Assembly: GCF_013404075.1 (NCBI RefSeq)
Contig: NZ_JACBJQ010000014.1
Coordinates: 1 to 64,000 of the forward strand
Length of the DNA stretch: 64,000 bases
Source of the DNA: Mycolicibacterium vinylchloridicum
Lineage (GTDB): Bacteria; Actinomycetota; Actinomycetes; Mycobacteriales; Mycobacteriaceae
Direction: 5' to 3'
Shown: piece by piece, positions 17,115 to 26,367 of the stretch
Numbering within the stretch: position 1 is the stretch's first letter
Layout: the number at the start of each line of letters is the position of its first letter
Program-made: the position numbers and the translations under genes
Notes under the pieces: model-generated
Databases searched by the model: none
Told to the model about the DNA's origin: nothing
Seen by the model: only the letters and a program-made list of their open reading frames with translations

Positions 17115-17690
17115 GTGAACGCGGCAACGCCCATGACCGAAGACACCGGCTGGACCCCGACCACCCGGCGGCGGATGCTGGACACCGCGATCGACCTGTT
17201 CAGCCGGTACAGTTTCGCCGGCACGTCGTTGCAGCTGATCGCCGACGAGCTGGGCCTGACCAAGGCGGCGATCTACTACCACTTCCGCACTCGGGAGCAG
17301 CTACTGCTCGCGTTGATGAAGCCCATATTCTCCGAGATCGCCGAGGTGGTCGACGCCGCCGAACACAAGCGCGGCGCCCGGGCCCGCACCGAAACGATGC
17401 TGGCCGGCTACGCCGGGGTCGTGGCCGCACATCGCACGCTGGCCGCGGTCACCACATTCGACCCCAGCGTTCGCGATGTCCTGCGCAACCAGCCCGAATG
17501 GTCAGCTGTCATCGACAGGCAGCTGGCGTTGTTGACCGACCCGCACTCCCCGGCGGGCGCCATCAACGCGGCGGTGGCCCTGACCGGGCTTGCCGGCGGC
17601 GCGGCAACGGCATCGCCTGACCTCGACGACGATACCCTGCGTTCTCAGCTGATCGAGGCCGGCCGACGGATCTTGGGATTGCAGAGCTAG
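17115..17690 (+). CDS. TetR-family transcriptional regulator
   Basis: 191 residues. The N-terminal helix-turn-helix is complete: MLDTAIDLFSRYSFAGTS, then LIADELGLTKAAIYYHF. The C-terminal ligand domain is not assignable. GTG 17115 is used; ATG 17133 is a possible alternative. It is divergent from the SnoaL-SDR-SnoaL-VOC operon and most likely represses it. Its stop shares CTAG with the convergent DUF2330 gene. Confidence 0.88.
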   Translation: MNAATPMTEDTGWTPTTRRRMLDTAIDLFSRYSFAGTSLQLIADELGLTKAAIYYHFRTREQLLLALMKPIFSEIAEVVDAAEHKRGARARTETMLAGYAGVVAAHRTLAAVTTFDPSVRDVLRNQPEWSAVIDRQLALLTDPHSPAGAINAAVALTGLAGGAATASPDLDDDTLRSQLIEAGRRILGLQS

Positions 17691-18727
17691 GTTCGGCGAG
17701 TCCATCGCCTGCGGGCGAACACCCAGATCAGCCCGATCGCCGTCGCCACGATGATCACGATCACCGCGACGCTCAGTGTCACCAGAAGATTGCCGCCGTC
17801 GTCGTTGTCTCCATGGCGGATCACCCGTTGATACGGCTCGTCGGTGGGTGTCGGGCCGAACGCGAAATCCGTTGTGATCAAAGATGGTTCAGTGATGGTC
17901 GTCGATATCCTGGTCAGGTATGGATTTTTGGTGGCCAGCTCGGTCAGCGTCTCGTCGCTGGTGCGGCCCTGGATCGAGCCGGCGTAGTCGACGGCGATGT
18001 CCTGGCGCGAGACGTCGGCATCGGTGCGCTGCATCCGGTGCTGGGCCAGGGTGTAGACCACGACGCGCTGAGTGTCCTGGGCCGCGGCCGACATCCGCAT
18101 CGGATACACCAGTTCGTCGGAGGTGAAATCCAGCCGGACCGGGTCGAGTTGACCGCTGAGCGGCCGCTCGCCGGTCAACCGCATCGCCACGAAGGACCAA
18201 CCCTGCTTCAGATAGGGATCGAGCTGTGCGGTGACTTCCGGGCGCATCGTGTAGCCGTGGGAGCCCAGCCACTGGCGCACACCGGTCAGGTCACCGCCGG
18301 TCAAGGTGGTCGCCTCGATGGGTCCGAGTTGCACCTGTGCGACGACGGTCGGGCCACCGGCGGGGATGGCGCCGGCCTCCTCGAGCCCGCTTCCGCCGGT
18401 GCGGCGGGGCTCGATCCGGGGCGCGGTGAGGCGCTCGAGTTCGGCGAACAGGCGGGGGTTGGCCGAGGTGGCGGTGGCCGGTGTCGGGGTGGGCACGATC
18501 AGCGCGGCATTGTCGGCCACCGAGTGCAGGTCCAGGCGCATGACGATGGTCTCGGTGGTGCCGTCGACGGCGATCAGGCTCTGTTCGCCGGTCACCCTGG
18601 CGTCCAGGTCGGGGCTCACGATGCCGCCGCAGGCGCACGCACCCGCGGTCGAAACGGGACTCGCGAGGAGCATTCCGGCGCCCAGGAGGGCTGCGATGAC
18701 CACATGCGCAGTACGCATGACAGCCAT
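17687..18727 (-). CDS. DUF2330 secreted/membrane protein
   Basis: 346 residues: signal peptide (HVVIAALLGAGMLLASPVSTAGA), then ACACGGIVSP, where the Cys-rich mature N-terminus ACACGG is typical of DUF2330 proteins. A large extracellular domain and one C-terminal membrane helix (VTLSVAVIVIIVATAIGLIWVF) ending in basic residues follow. Function unknown. It lies 10 nt after the cytochrome b561 gene and is the last gene of the catalase-b561 operon, so a role in the same redox or heme-related process is possible but unproven. Confidence 0.8.
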   Translation of the reverse strand: MAVMRTAHVVIAALLGAGMLLASPVSTAGACACGGIVSPDLDARVTGEQSLIAVDGTTETIVMRLDLHSVADNAALIVPTPTPATATSANPRLFAELERLTAPRIEPRRTGGSGLEEAGAIPAGGPTVVAQVQLGPIEATTLTGGDLTGVRQWLGSHGYTMRPEVTAQLDPYLKQGWSFVAMRLTGERPLSGQLDPVRLDFTSDELVYPMRMSAAAQDTQRVVVYTLAQHRMQRTDADVSRQDIAVDYAGSIQGRTSDETLTELATKNPYLTRISTTITEPSLITTDFAFGPTPTDEPYQRVIRHGDNDDGGNLLVTLSVAVIVIIVATAIGLIWVFARRRWTRRT

Positions 18728-18737
18728 GATGCCTGGC

Positions 18738-19277
18738 TCAGCCCCGGCGCGTGCCGAAAGTCATGCGGCTCAGCATCCGGTCGCGCAGCGTGAGGGTGTG
18801 CAGCAGTACCGCCGACACGTGCGCGGCGATCGCCGCGACGAGCAGATAGGCGAGCACCGAGTGTGTTTGGCGCAGCACGAAGTACACATCGGCGTCGAAG
18901 GGCGCGATCCGCGGTAGCGCAAACGAGCCGAACACCACGACAGGGCGACCGGCCGCCGACACCATCGCCCACCCGATCAGCGGCTGGGCCAACATCAGGG
19001 CGTAGAGCCCAATCTCGGAACCGACGACCAACGCGTGTTCGACCGAGCCCACGGTGTCCGGCAACCGCGGTGTTCGGTGGGTGAAGCGGTTGGCCGCGCG
19101 TACCACGACGATCAGGAGGATCAGCACCCCCAGCGTCATGTGGACGCCGACCAAGGCGCCGTAGCTGCCCAGCGAATTGACCATCACGAACCCGACGAAC
19201 AGCGCGCTGAAGACCAGGGCTGCGGTGAGCCAGTGCAGTATTCGGGTGCGGATGGGGTAGCGCTCGACCATCGTCAC
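18738..19277 (-). CDS. Cytochrome b561-family membrane protein
   Basis: 179 residues, four membrane helices. His residues placed for two b-type hemes are in RILHWLTA, GVHMTLGV, QTHSVLAY and AAHVSAVLLH. This is the bacterial cytochrome b561 (YodB/CybB) pattern of ubiquinol or menaquinol oxidation. GTG 19277 follows GGAGG (7-nt spacer) and overlaps the catalase-like gene stop (GTGA). Known SrpA-type catalase genes are often paired with a b561, which could feed electrons to the peroxidase across the membrane (inference). Confidence 0.88.
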   Translation of the reverse strand: MTMVERYPIRTRILHWLTAALVFSALFVGFVMVNSLGSYGALVGVHMTLGVLILLIVVVRAANRFTHRTPRLPDTVGSVEHALVVGSEIGLYALMLAQPLIGWAMVSAAGRPVVVFGSFALPRIAPFDADVYFVLRQTHSVLAYLLVAAIAAHVSAVLLHTLTLRDRMLSRMTFGTRRG

Positions 19278-20347
19278 GGACCGACCTCCGACACCTGCAC
19301 GGGCGACGGCGATTTCGGTTCACCGGTGCGCTGCCGATACGACGCCGCATAGATGTCGGATCGCGCGGACAACAACGGGTCGTCGGACGGTTCGATGCCG
19401 TCGGGCAGCGTCAGGGGATCGAAGTTGATATCGCGGGCATTTCCGGGCGCTTCGGTCGCTGCCGCGGTCAGCGTGAGCAGCCCGGCATCGATGCTGTGCC
19501 GGTCCTCGGGCCAGGGGAGAGTGGCGTCGGTCAGCGGATCGCCGGGCTCGGCGACGGTGATCAGCAGGCGCCAGCGCAGCGGCCCGCCGCGCAGTTGGCC
19601 GATCAGCGCGTCGAACAGCCCGTTGGCATCGCCGGACTTCGGGGCGGGCGCGCTGTTCTGTAGCGCCACCAGCGACCAGCGCACCGGGGTGCGCGCACCG
19701 GCGTCGTTCACGAAGTAGAACGTGTTGAGGCTGCGGAAGGTGCTGTCACCGAACCCCGAGGCCGGCGGGTGTTTTTTGATGATGGCCATCGCGGCTGCGG
19801 TCTCCGGATGGGCGGCCAGGAACGCCGCTGTCGCGGCGGGGTCGGGCTTACCGGTGCCCGGCACGATCTTCGAGGCGAGCAGCCGGTCGTAGAACCCGCG
19901 CGGTGAATTGTCCGGGAACACCGGCAGATTCAGCATCGCCGTTCGCCACTGTTCGCGGCCGGGGAATCCGAACGCCAGCCCGAGGCCTCTGGCCGTGTTG
20001 ACGGTGTCGGCCACGTGGGCGTCACCGCCGGCCAGCGAGAACCGGCCGGCGACGGGAACCTGCCCCGGCCGGAAGACGGTGGCACGGCTGAGGTTCGCGG
20101 CGTTGCCGTTGCTCTCGAAATGGCCGGTGACGGCGAGGCCCTTGGCGTGGTTCTTGCGGAACCCGAGCTGAGGTCCGTTGACCACCCGGAATCCGTCCAG
20201 GAACGTCTTGCGGGAGCTTTCGGATCCGATCCATTTGTTGGCGTAGGCAACCGCACCCAGATCGATGGCGAGGAAGGCGCCGACCGCGCCCAGCCCGACC
20301 AGAATCGACCGGCGGTTGACGGCTTCACGCCGCGGACGGTTCGTCAC
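19274..20347 (-). CDS. SrpA-type catalase-related heme protein
   Basis: 357 residues, shorter than full catalases. The N-terminus has NRRSILVGLGAVGAF, a Tat-like or uncleaved membrane anchor, so the enzyme is probably exported and membrane-bound. Catalase-fold motifs include AKGLAVTGHFE (distal His), ARGLGLAFGFPG and the C-terminal proximal region LSARSDIYAASYRQR with the likely heme-ligand Tyr. Members act as organic hydroperoxide peroxidases or catalases. It overlaps the cytochrome b561 gene by 4 nt, forming a probable membrane redox pair. Confidence 0.85.
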   Translation of the reverse strand: MTNRPRREAVNRRSILVGLGAVGAFLAIDLGAVAYANKWIGSESSRKTFLDGFRVVNGPQLGFRKNHAKGLAVTGHFESNGNAANLSRATVFRPGQVPVAGRFSLAGGDAHVADTVNTARGLGLAFGFPGREQWRTAMLNLPVFPDNSPRGFYDRLLASKIVPGTGKPDPAATAAFLAAHPETAAAMAIIKKHPPASGFGDSTFRSLNTFYFVNDAGARTPVRWSLVALQNSAPAPKSGDANGLFDALIGQLRGGPLRWRLLITVAEPGDPLTDATLPWPEDRHSIDAGLLTLTAAATEAPGNARDINFDPLTLPDGIEPSDDPLLSARSDIYAASYRQRTGEPKSPSPVQVSEVGP

Positions 20348-20411
20348 TTAGATGGGGACGCGCCGTGGGGGACGTTCGTTCACCGCCGTGACACAGCTCA
20401 CGCGGTCCAGC

Positions 20412-20921
20412 TTAGCCGTGGACCACGTCGGTCAGCACGGCGTCGAGATCACCCAGCCCGCCGGTGAACGGATTGCCCCGCAATAGCACGTAGGAGCCCG
20501 CCGGCGTCTGCGCCACCAGCTTGGGTGAGCTCGAGCCGATCTGCATCCGGCGACCGAAGGTGACGGTATCCAGCGGAGCCACCACAGTGCCGTCGGCATC
20601 GCGGAAGACCCGTGTGGCGCGGTCGAACACCGCCACCGGACGGTAGTGGCTCACGGGGAGTGACCGCGTGCGCCGGATGTGCCGCACCGCCACGGCGGCG
20701 ATCGCCGCGGCGGCCACCCCGACCGCGATGAATGCGGTGCCCAGCCACACCGGCCCGATCGCGGCAAGGCTGACCACGCCGAATCCGCCGACGACCAGCG
20801 CGACAACGCCGCTGACGAACGCCAGCACCGCGGGCGGGCCGTTGCCCCGATCGACGACGAGCACCAGCGGGCCGTCCTCGGCGATCACCAGACCGCCGAC
20901 CTCACGCACGATGCGGGGCAT
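20412..20921 (-). CDS. Hypothetical membrane protein
   Basis: 169 residues. A short polar N-terminus is followed by two hydrophobic helices (AVLAFVSGVVALVVGGFG and GTAFIAVGVAAAAIAAVAV, about residues 31-80), then a basic stretch and a soluble beta-rich tail. No known family is recognised. ATG 20921 lies 19 nt after urtE in the same direction, so it may be the last gene of the urt transcript or head the short run to the catalase gene. Confidence 0.7.
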   Translation of the reverse strand: MPRIVREVGGLVIAEDGPLVLVVDRGNGPPAVLAFVSGVVALVVGGFGVVSLAAIGPVWLGTAFIAVGVAAAAIAAVAVRHIRRTRSLPVSHYRPVAVFDRATRVFRDADGTVVAPLDTVTFGRRMQIGSSSPKLVAQTPAGSYVLLRGNPFTGGLGDLDAVLTDVVHG

Positions 20922-20940
20922 GCGGTGAGTCTAGAAGCCA

Positions 20941-21633
20941 CTAGATGGCCATCGCCGCCCGCACGTCGGCCTCCGAGGCGGATCCACCGGTGCCGCTGGA
21001 GGTGACCCGGCCGGCTTCCAGGATGTAGTACTGCTGAGCCGATTCCAGCGCGAAGCCGATGTGCTGTTCGACGAGGAGTACGCCGAGGTCGCCGCGGCGG
21101 GTCAGCGCGGTGATCGCCGCCTCGATCTCGGCGACCACCGACGGCTGAATGCCTTCGGTGGGTTCGTCGAGGATCAGGATCTTCGGGCTGGTGATCAGCG
21201 CCCGCGCGATGGCCAGCTGCTGCCGCTGACCGCCGGAGAGCAGACCGGCGCGGCGGGTGAGCAATTCCTTGAGCGCGGGGAACAGATCGAGTTGCTCGTC
21301 GATCAGCTGCTTGCCGTTCTTGCGCCCGTCGGCCACGACCTGAAGGTTCTCGGCGGTGGTCAGCTGGCCGAACGACTGCTGGCCCTGCGGCACATACGCC
21401 AGCCCGCGCTTGACCCGGGCGCTGGGCCGCAGTTTCGTCACGTCGTCACCGCCCAGCAGCACTTTGCCCGCACTGCATTTCAACAGACCGACCGCCGCGC
21501 GCAGCAGTGTCGTCTTGCCTGCGCCGTTGTGCCCCATCACCGCGGCAACGCCGTCGGAGGGCACTTCGATGCTGACGCCGTGGATGACCTGAGACCGCCC
21601 GTAACCGGTACGAACGTCGATGAGCTCCAACAC
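20941..21633 (-). CDS. urtE: Urea ABC transporter ATP-binding subunit UrtE
   Basis: 230 residues; one of the two branched-chain-type ATPases of the urea importer. Walker A GHNGAGKTTL near residue 34, signature LSGGQRQQ, Walker B ILILDEPTEGIQP, and the H-loop in EQHIGFALE. EPTEGIQPSVV is characteristic of UrtE as against LivF. GTG 21633 shares one base with the urtD stop. Last transporter gene of urtABCDE. Confidence 0.93.
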   Translation of the reverse strand: MLELIDVRTGYGRSQVIHGVSIEVPSDGVAAVMGHNGAGKTTLLRAAVGLLKCSAGKVLLGGDDVTKLRPSARVKRGLAYVPQGQQSFGQLTTAENLQVVADGRKNGKQLIDEQLDLFPALKELLTRRAGLLSGGQRQQLAIARALITSPKILILDEPTEGIQPSVVAEIEAAITALTRRGDLGVLLVEQHIGFALESAQQYYILEAGRVTSSGTGGSASEADVRAAMAI

Positions 21634-22439
21634 TATTCGTCCGCCTCCAAGTCAGCTGTGCCGGCCGCTGCCGTGCCCAGGTAGACCTCCTGCACCTTGG
21701 GGTTGGCCTGTACCTCGGCGACCGACCCTTCGGCGATCACCTGGCCGCGGGCCAGCACCGTCACCGAGGTGGCGAACGCCCGCATGAAATCCATGTCGTG
21801 TTCGACGACGACGACCGTGCGCGACGACCCGATGCGGCGCAACAGGTTTCCGGTCTCCTCGCGTTCCTCGCCGCTCATCCCGGCGACGGGCTCGTCGAGC
21901 AGCAGCACGTCGGCGTTCTGCACCAGCAGCATGCCGATCTCCAGCCACTGCTTCTGACCGTGAGCCAGCACGCCGGCTGGACGATCCGCCAGCTCGGTCA
22001 GCCCGATCGTTTCGAGCGCCTCCTCGATGGCCGGAAGCACCGCTTTGCGCCGGCGCAGCAGCGTCAGCCAGGAGCGGCCCGCGCCGGCGGCAATATCGAG
22101 ATTCTGCAGAACGGTCAGCTGCTCGAAAACGCTTGCCGTCTGGAAGGTTCGGCCAACGCCCAGGCGGGCGATCTGGTGGACCTTCTTGCCCAGCAGGTCC
22201 ACACCGGACTTGTCGATGGATCCGGTTGCCGGCACCAGGCCGGTGATCGCGTCGATGACAGTGGTCTTGCCGGCTCCGTTGGGGCCGATCAGGAACCGCA
22301 GGTCGCCCTGGAACAGCGTCAGGTCGACCTCGTTGACCGCCTTGAACCCGTCGAAGTCGACAGTCAGACCGCGAACTTCGAGGTATTGCGTGCCCATGCC
22401 GACATTGCCGCCGGCTACCGGTTCGGCGAGTTCGGTCAT
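21633..22439 (-). CDS. urtD: Urea ABC transporter ATP-binding subunit UrtD
   Basis: 268 residues. Walker A GPNGAGKTTV, Walker B DVLLLDEPVAGM, and the UrtD-type signature LAHGQKQWLEIGM in place of LSGGQ. Drives urea uptake together with UrtE at the inner face of the membrane. ATG 22439 overlaps the urtC stop (ATGA). An in-frame upstream extension to 22646 lies inside urtC and is rejected. Confidence 0.93.
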   Translation of the reverse strand: MTELAEPVAGGNVGMGTQYLEVRGLTVDFDGFKAVNEVDLTLFQGDLRFLIGPNGAGKTTVIDAITGLVPATGSIDKSGVDLLGKKVHQIARLGVGRTFQTASVFEQLTVLQNLDIAAGAGRSWLTLLRRRKAVLPAIEEALETIGLTELADRPAGVLAHGQKQWLEIGMLLVQNADVLLLDEPVAGMSGEEREETGNLLRRIGSSRTVVVVEHDMDFMRAFATSVTVLARGQVIAEGSVAEVQANPKVQEVYLGTAAAGTADLEADE

Positions 22440-23548
22440 CGCGTAGCTCCCACCGGTTCGGATTCGGGTCGCGGGTCGGGCTCGCCGCTCGGCTCGCCGT
22501 CGGTGGCCTTCTTGCGGCGCCGGCGGACCAGCACCCCGAGACCGGCCAGCCCGGCGGGGAAGAAGCCGACGACGACGATGAACAACAGGCCCTGGGCGTA
22601 GGTCCAGCCCGACGGAAACCGTTCGGAGAACGCCGTTTGCGCCCATGCGACACCGATGGCGCCCAGGATGGGCCCGAGCAGTGTGGTCCGCCCGCCGATC
22701 GCCACACCGATCAGGAAGGCGATGGATGGCACGACGCCGACCTGAGCCGGGGTGATGAACCCGATGATGGGTGCGAACAGCGCGCCCGCGATGCTCGCGA
22801 ACAACGCGGCGGCGGTGTAGGCGACGACCTTGATGTTGGCCGGGTCGTAGCCGAGGAACCGCACCCGCTCTTCGCCGTCGCGCACGGCGACCAATAGCTC
22901 ACCGTAGCGGCTCTGCATCAACTGACGCACGACCGCTACCACCACCAGCAGCGTCCCCGCGGCGATGAAGTACAGCATCTGCCGGTTCACCGGGTCGGAC
23001 AGCCTGAACCCGAAGAACGTCCGAAACCCGTTGAGCCCGTTGCTCCCACCCAGCGTCGCCTGCCCGACGAGCAGGATGGCCAGCGCGGCGGCCAGCGCTT
23101 GGGACAGGATTGCGAAGTAGGCGCCCTTGACGCGCCGTTTGAACACGCCGAGTCCGAGCAGCGCCGCGATGGCGGTCGGGACGACCACGATTGCCGCGAG
23201 CGTGAACGCTGCCGACGAGAACGGCTCCCAATACGACGGCAGCGCAGGAATTCCCGCGATCTGCATGAAATCCGGTACCGCCTGCTTGCGGACTTCGGCG
23301 TCGGCGATCTTGAGGTGCATACCCATCATGTAGGCGCCCAGGCCGAAGAACACGCCCTGGCCCAGGGTGAGCATGCCGCCGCGGCCCCAGGCCAGACCGA
23401 TTCCCGCCGCGACGATTGCGTAGCACAGGTATTGGCCGAGAAGGCCGAGCCGGAAGCTGGACAGCACCGCGGGCGCAACGCCGAACAGCACGATGGCGGC
23501 GACCGCGAAGCCGGCCCACGTCTGCCAGCGACCGACGAGGCTCCTCAT
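22436..23548 (-). CDS. urtC: Urea ABC transporter permease UrtC
   Basis: 370 residues, about nine to ten membrane helices, LivM-like. Segments such as GIGLAWGRGGMLTLGQGVFFGLGAYMMG (residues about 45-75) and the MHLKIAD insertion are typical of UrtC. The C-terminal tail is basic then acidic/Pro-rich. Start ATG 23548 overlaps the urtB stop (ATGA). Confidence 0.92.
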   Translation of the reverse strand: MRSLVGRWQTWAGFAVAAIVLFGVAPAVLSSFRLGLLGQYLCYAIVAAGIGLAWGRGGMLTLGQGVFFGLGAYMMGMHLKIADAEVRKQAVPDFMQIAGIPALPSYWEPFSSAAFTLAAIVVVPTAIAALLGLGVFKRRVKGAYFAILSQALAAALAILLVGQATLGGSNGLNGFRTFFGFRLSDPVNRQMLYFIAAGTLLVVVAVVRQLMQSRYGELLVAVRDGEERVRFLGYDPANIKVVAYTAAALFASIAGALFAPIIGFITPAQVGVVPSIAFLIGVAIGGRTTLLGPILGAIGVAWAQTAFSERFPSGWTYAQGLLFIVVVGFFPAGLAGLGVLVRRRRKKATDGEPSGEPDPRPESEPVGATR

Positions 23549-24429
23549 ACCAAACTCCTTGTCCGCACCGTGAACAACCCCTGCGGTCGGACCTGCAGGA
23601 AGATCACGATGATCACGAACACGATCACCTTCGCCAGCGATGCGGTGGTGCTGTACTCGATGAACGAGTTCATCAATCCGAGCGCGAACGCGGCGATCAC
23701 GGTGCCCTTGATCTGGCCCAGTCCGCCGACCACGACCACCAGGAACGCGTCGATCAGATAGCTCTGTCCGATCGTCGAACTGGTGGACCCGATCAGCGTC
23801 AGTGCGACGCCGGCGACGCTGGCCAGCCCGGAGCCGATGAGGAATGTGGTGATGTCCGTGCGGCGACTCGAAATACCGCTCGTCTCAGCCAGGTCCCGGT
23901 TCTGCACGACGGCCCTGATCCGCCGTCCCATCGGGCTGAGCTTGAGCACCGATGCCAGCACGACGACGCAGACCACCGCCAGCACCAGGATGAAGATGCG
24001 GGTCTTGGGCACCACGGCCCCGAGGATCTCCACCCCGCCGGACAGCCACGACGGCGCGGTCACGTTGACCGCGGGTGCGCCGAAGATGCTGCGGGCGGCC
24101 TGCTGCAGGATCAGCCCGACGCCGAACGTCACCAGCAGCGTGTCCAGGGGCCGGTCGTACATCCGCTGGATCAGCGTGACTTCCAGCAGAACTCCGAGCA
24201 GGCCGCCGACAACGAATCCCACGACCAGCGAAACCAGAAGCGATGCACCGGCATTCGAGATCAGTTTCTGCACCACGAACGCGGTGTAGCAACCGACCAT
24301 GATGAATTCGCCGTGCGCCATGTTGATGACGCCCATCTGGCCGAACGTCAGCGCCAGCCCCAATGCCGCCAGCAACAGGATTGAGCCGAGGCTCAATCCT
24401 GTTGCCAGCTGTCCGACAAGGACATCCAC
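23545..24429 (-). CDS. urtB: Urea ABC transporter permease UrtB
   Basis: 294 residues, LivH-like permease with about eight helices. GVINMAHGEFIMVGCY near residue 33 and the cytoplasmic loop GRRIRAVVQNRDLAETSGI are typical of UrtB. GTG 24429 is the start; urtA ends 33 nt upstream. It forms the channel with UrtC. Confidence 0.92.
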   Translation of the reverse strand: MDVLVGQLATGLSLGSILLLAALGLALTFGQMGVINMAHGEFIMVGCYTAFVVQKLISNAGASLLVSLVVGFVVGGLLGVLLEVTLIQRMYDRPLDTLLVTFGVGLILQQAARSIFGAPAVNVTAPSWLSGGVEILGAVVPKTRIFILVLAVVCVVVLASVLKLSPMGRRIRAVVQNRDLAETSGISSRRTDITTFLIGSGLASVAGVALTLIGSTSSTIGQSYLIDAFLVVVVGGLGQIKGTVIAAFALGLMNSFIEYSTTASLAKVIVFVIIVIFLQVRPQGLFTVRTRSLV

Positions 24430-24462
24430 CGTTTAGTTTCCCGTCGTCTCGCTTGCCCCGGG

Positions 24463-25725
24463 CTAACCCGAAAGGCCCTTGGCCCAGGGGTAGGACTTCA
24501 GGTAGGGATCGGGGGTGATCGGGCCGGGGGACTCCCAGATGGTGTAGATCAACCCGTCGGGATGGATCTCGCCGATCCGCGCGGTCTTGGTGATGTGGTG
24601 GTTCTCGCCGTCGATGGTGACCAGGCCCTCGGGAGCGTCGAACGTGACGCCGCCGGCGTTGTCCTGAATCGCCTTGACGTCGAAGGACTTCCCCTTCTCG
24701 ACGGTGTTCTTCCAGAGGTAGACCGAGACGTAGGCGGCTTCCATCGGGTCCGAGGTGGGCTTGTTCTCGCCGTACTTGGCCTTGTAGGCGGCCACGAACG
24801 CCTTGTTCACCGGATTGTCGAGGGTCTGGTAGTAGTTCCAGGCGGTCAGCTGGCCGGCGATGTTCTGCGCGCCGATGCCCTGCACCTCTTCCTCGGCGAT
24901 GGACACCGAGACCACCGGCATCTTCTGCGGGGTGAGCCCGGCGTTGGTGTACTCCTTGAAGAACGCGACGTTGGAGTCACCGTTGAGGGTGTTGAACACC
25001 GCCCCGGCGTTGGAGGCGCGGACCTTGTTGACGATGGTGGAGAAGTCCGTGGAGCCCAGCGGGGTGTAATCCTCGCCCTTGATCTCGATGCCGTTGGCGG
25101 CCGCGTAAGCCTTGATGATGCGGTTTGCCGTCTGCGGGAATACGTAGTCGCTGCCGACCAGGTACAGCGATGTGATGCCCTTCTCTTTGAGGAAGTCCAG
25201 GGCCGGCACGATCTGCTGGTTGGTGGTGGCGCCGGTGTAGAAGATGTTCTTCGACGACTCCAGGCCCTCGTACTGCACCGGGTAGTACAGCAGGGAGTTG
25301 TTGCTCTCGAAGACCGGCAGCATCGCCTTGCGACTCGAGCTGGTCCAGCCGCCGAACACGGCGGCGACGCAGTCGTCCTTGATCAGCTTCTCGGCCTTCT
25401 GGGCGAACACCGCGGGGTCAGAGGCCCCGTCCTCGCCGACGACCTGGATCTGCTTGCCCAGCACACCGCCCTTGCCGTTGATCTCGTCGACGGCAAGTTT
25501 GATGGCGTCGCGCACGGTGACCTCGGAAATGGCCATGGTGCCCGACAGCGAGTTCAGCGAACCCACCTTGATCGTGGGCCCGGACGTGTCGACGCACGAA
25601 TCGGACTTTGCTGAGTCGGTCTCACTGGCTTTACTGCCGCAGCCGGACAGCACCAGTCCTGCGGTCACCATCACACTCGTCGCGGCCAAGGCCGATCGAT
25701 TCAGAGCGGAACGCCGGAGTTGCAT
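24463..25725 (-). CDS. urtA: Urea-binding lipoprotein UrtA
   Basis: 420 residues. Lipoprotein signal with lipobox LSGC (Cys29), then a Peripla_BP_5-type domain starting [17 protein letters not shown], the UrtA hallmark. Further hallmarks are [31 protein letters not shown] and a C-terminal [19 protein letters not shown]. It captures urea outside the membrane for UrtBC. It is the first gene of the operon; two tandem AC-N9-AC GlnR-type boxes lie about 107-138 nt upstream, so nitrogen-limitation control is likely. No urease gene lies in the window. Confidence 0.94.
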   Translation of the reverse strand: MQLRRSALNRSALAATSVMVTAGLVLSGCGSKASETDSAKSDSCVDTSGPTIKVGSLNSLSGTMAISEVTVRDAIKLAVDEINGKGGVLGKQIQVVGEDGASDPAVFAQKAEKLIKDDCVAAVFGGWTSSSRKAMLPVFESNNSLLYYPVQYEGLESSKNIFYTGATTNQQIVPALDFLKEKGITSLYLVGSDYVFPQTANRIIKAYAAANGIEIKGEDYTPLGSTDFSTIVNKVRASNAGAVFNTLNGDSNVAFFKEYTNAGLTPQKMPVVSVSIAEEEVQGIGAQNIAGQLTAWNYYQTLDNPVNKAFVAAYKAKYGENKPTSDPMEAAYVSVYLWKNTVEKGKSFDVKAIQDNAGGVTFDAPEGLVTIDGENHHITKTARIGEIHPDGLIYTIWESPGPITPDPYLKSYPWAKGLSG

Positions 25726-25831
25726 AGAGGCCCTTTCATGTTGGGAAGGACAAGCATTGGGCCGCGACAGACCTGATGGCCCCCGAACCCACGGTTGGTG
25801 TCGACCCGGACGTTAGAGCGCATAAGTTTCT

Positions 25832-25863
25832 GTGACATATCTGTGTGTGACGAACTCGTTAAC
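25832..25863 (-). promoter_or_regulatory. Tandem GlnR-type boxes upstream of urtA
   Basis: On the minus strand the sequence runs GTTAAC-GAGTTC-GTCAC and then to a second GTCAC. It contains two exact AC-N9-AC spacings: the AC of GTTAAC to the AC of the first GTCAC, and a second pair ending in the last GTCAC. AC-N9-AC is the mycobacterial GlnR half-site pattern. The location 107-138 nt before urtA suits activation under nitrogen limitation. Confidence 0.55.
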
Positions 25864-25929
25864 CTGCTAGTCATTCGCTGGCTTCTTATACGTGTCGACA
25901 GCGGTAACACGGTCGGTAGCGTGGCCGAT

Positions 25930-26367
25930 ATGGCGGATATGCGAAAAGTGACAGCAAGGGTAGGGGCGGCGCTCGTGTTGGCGACCGCCGGTGTTGCGGC
26001 CACTCACGCGGTGTCGAGCGCCGAGCCGGCGCCCGGACATCAGGTGACGTACACGCTTGCCACCGGTGGCACGTACGACTTCACCATCAGCTATCTGATC
26101 GCGCAGCCGCCGAGCAAGGACGCGTTCAACGCGAACTCCGACGCGTTCATGAAGCGCGAGACCATCTCCGTGTCGCCGGATGCACCGTGGGTCTTCCAGA
26201 CCACCCTCGAAGACCCGCAGTGGGCATTCCTGCAGGTCGGGAGTACCACGCACGGTGGGCAGGCGGCCCCGAACGCACACTGCGAGGTCTCCATCGACGG
26301 CCAGGTGGCCGTCGCCCAGGACGCGCCGTACAGCCCGCAGTGTTACTTGTCGAAGTGGACGTCGTAG
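25930..26367 (+). CDS. Secreted hypothetical protein, MmpS-like topology
   Basis: About 145 residues. Signal peptide (VGAALVLATAGVAATHAVSSAEP) then a small beta-rich domain beginning GHQVTYTLATGGTYDFTISY and ending with two Cys (HCEVSIDGQVAVAQ, QCYLSKW) that may pair. Layout and spacing recall MmpS-type and related mycobacterial secreted proteins, but I cannot assign the family. GTG 25921 and ATG 25939 are alternative starts. It overlaps the convergent GNAT gene by 25 bp. Confidence 0.65.
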   Translation: MADMRKVTARVGAALVLATAGVAATHAVSSAEPAPGHQVTYTLATGGTYDFTISYLIAQPPSKDAFNANSDAFMKRETISVSPDAPWVFQTTLEDPQWAFLQVGSTTHGGQAAPNAHCEVSIDGQVAVAQDAPYSPQCYLSKWTS

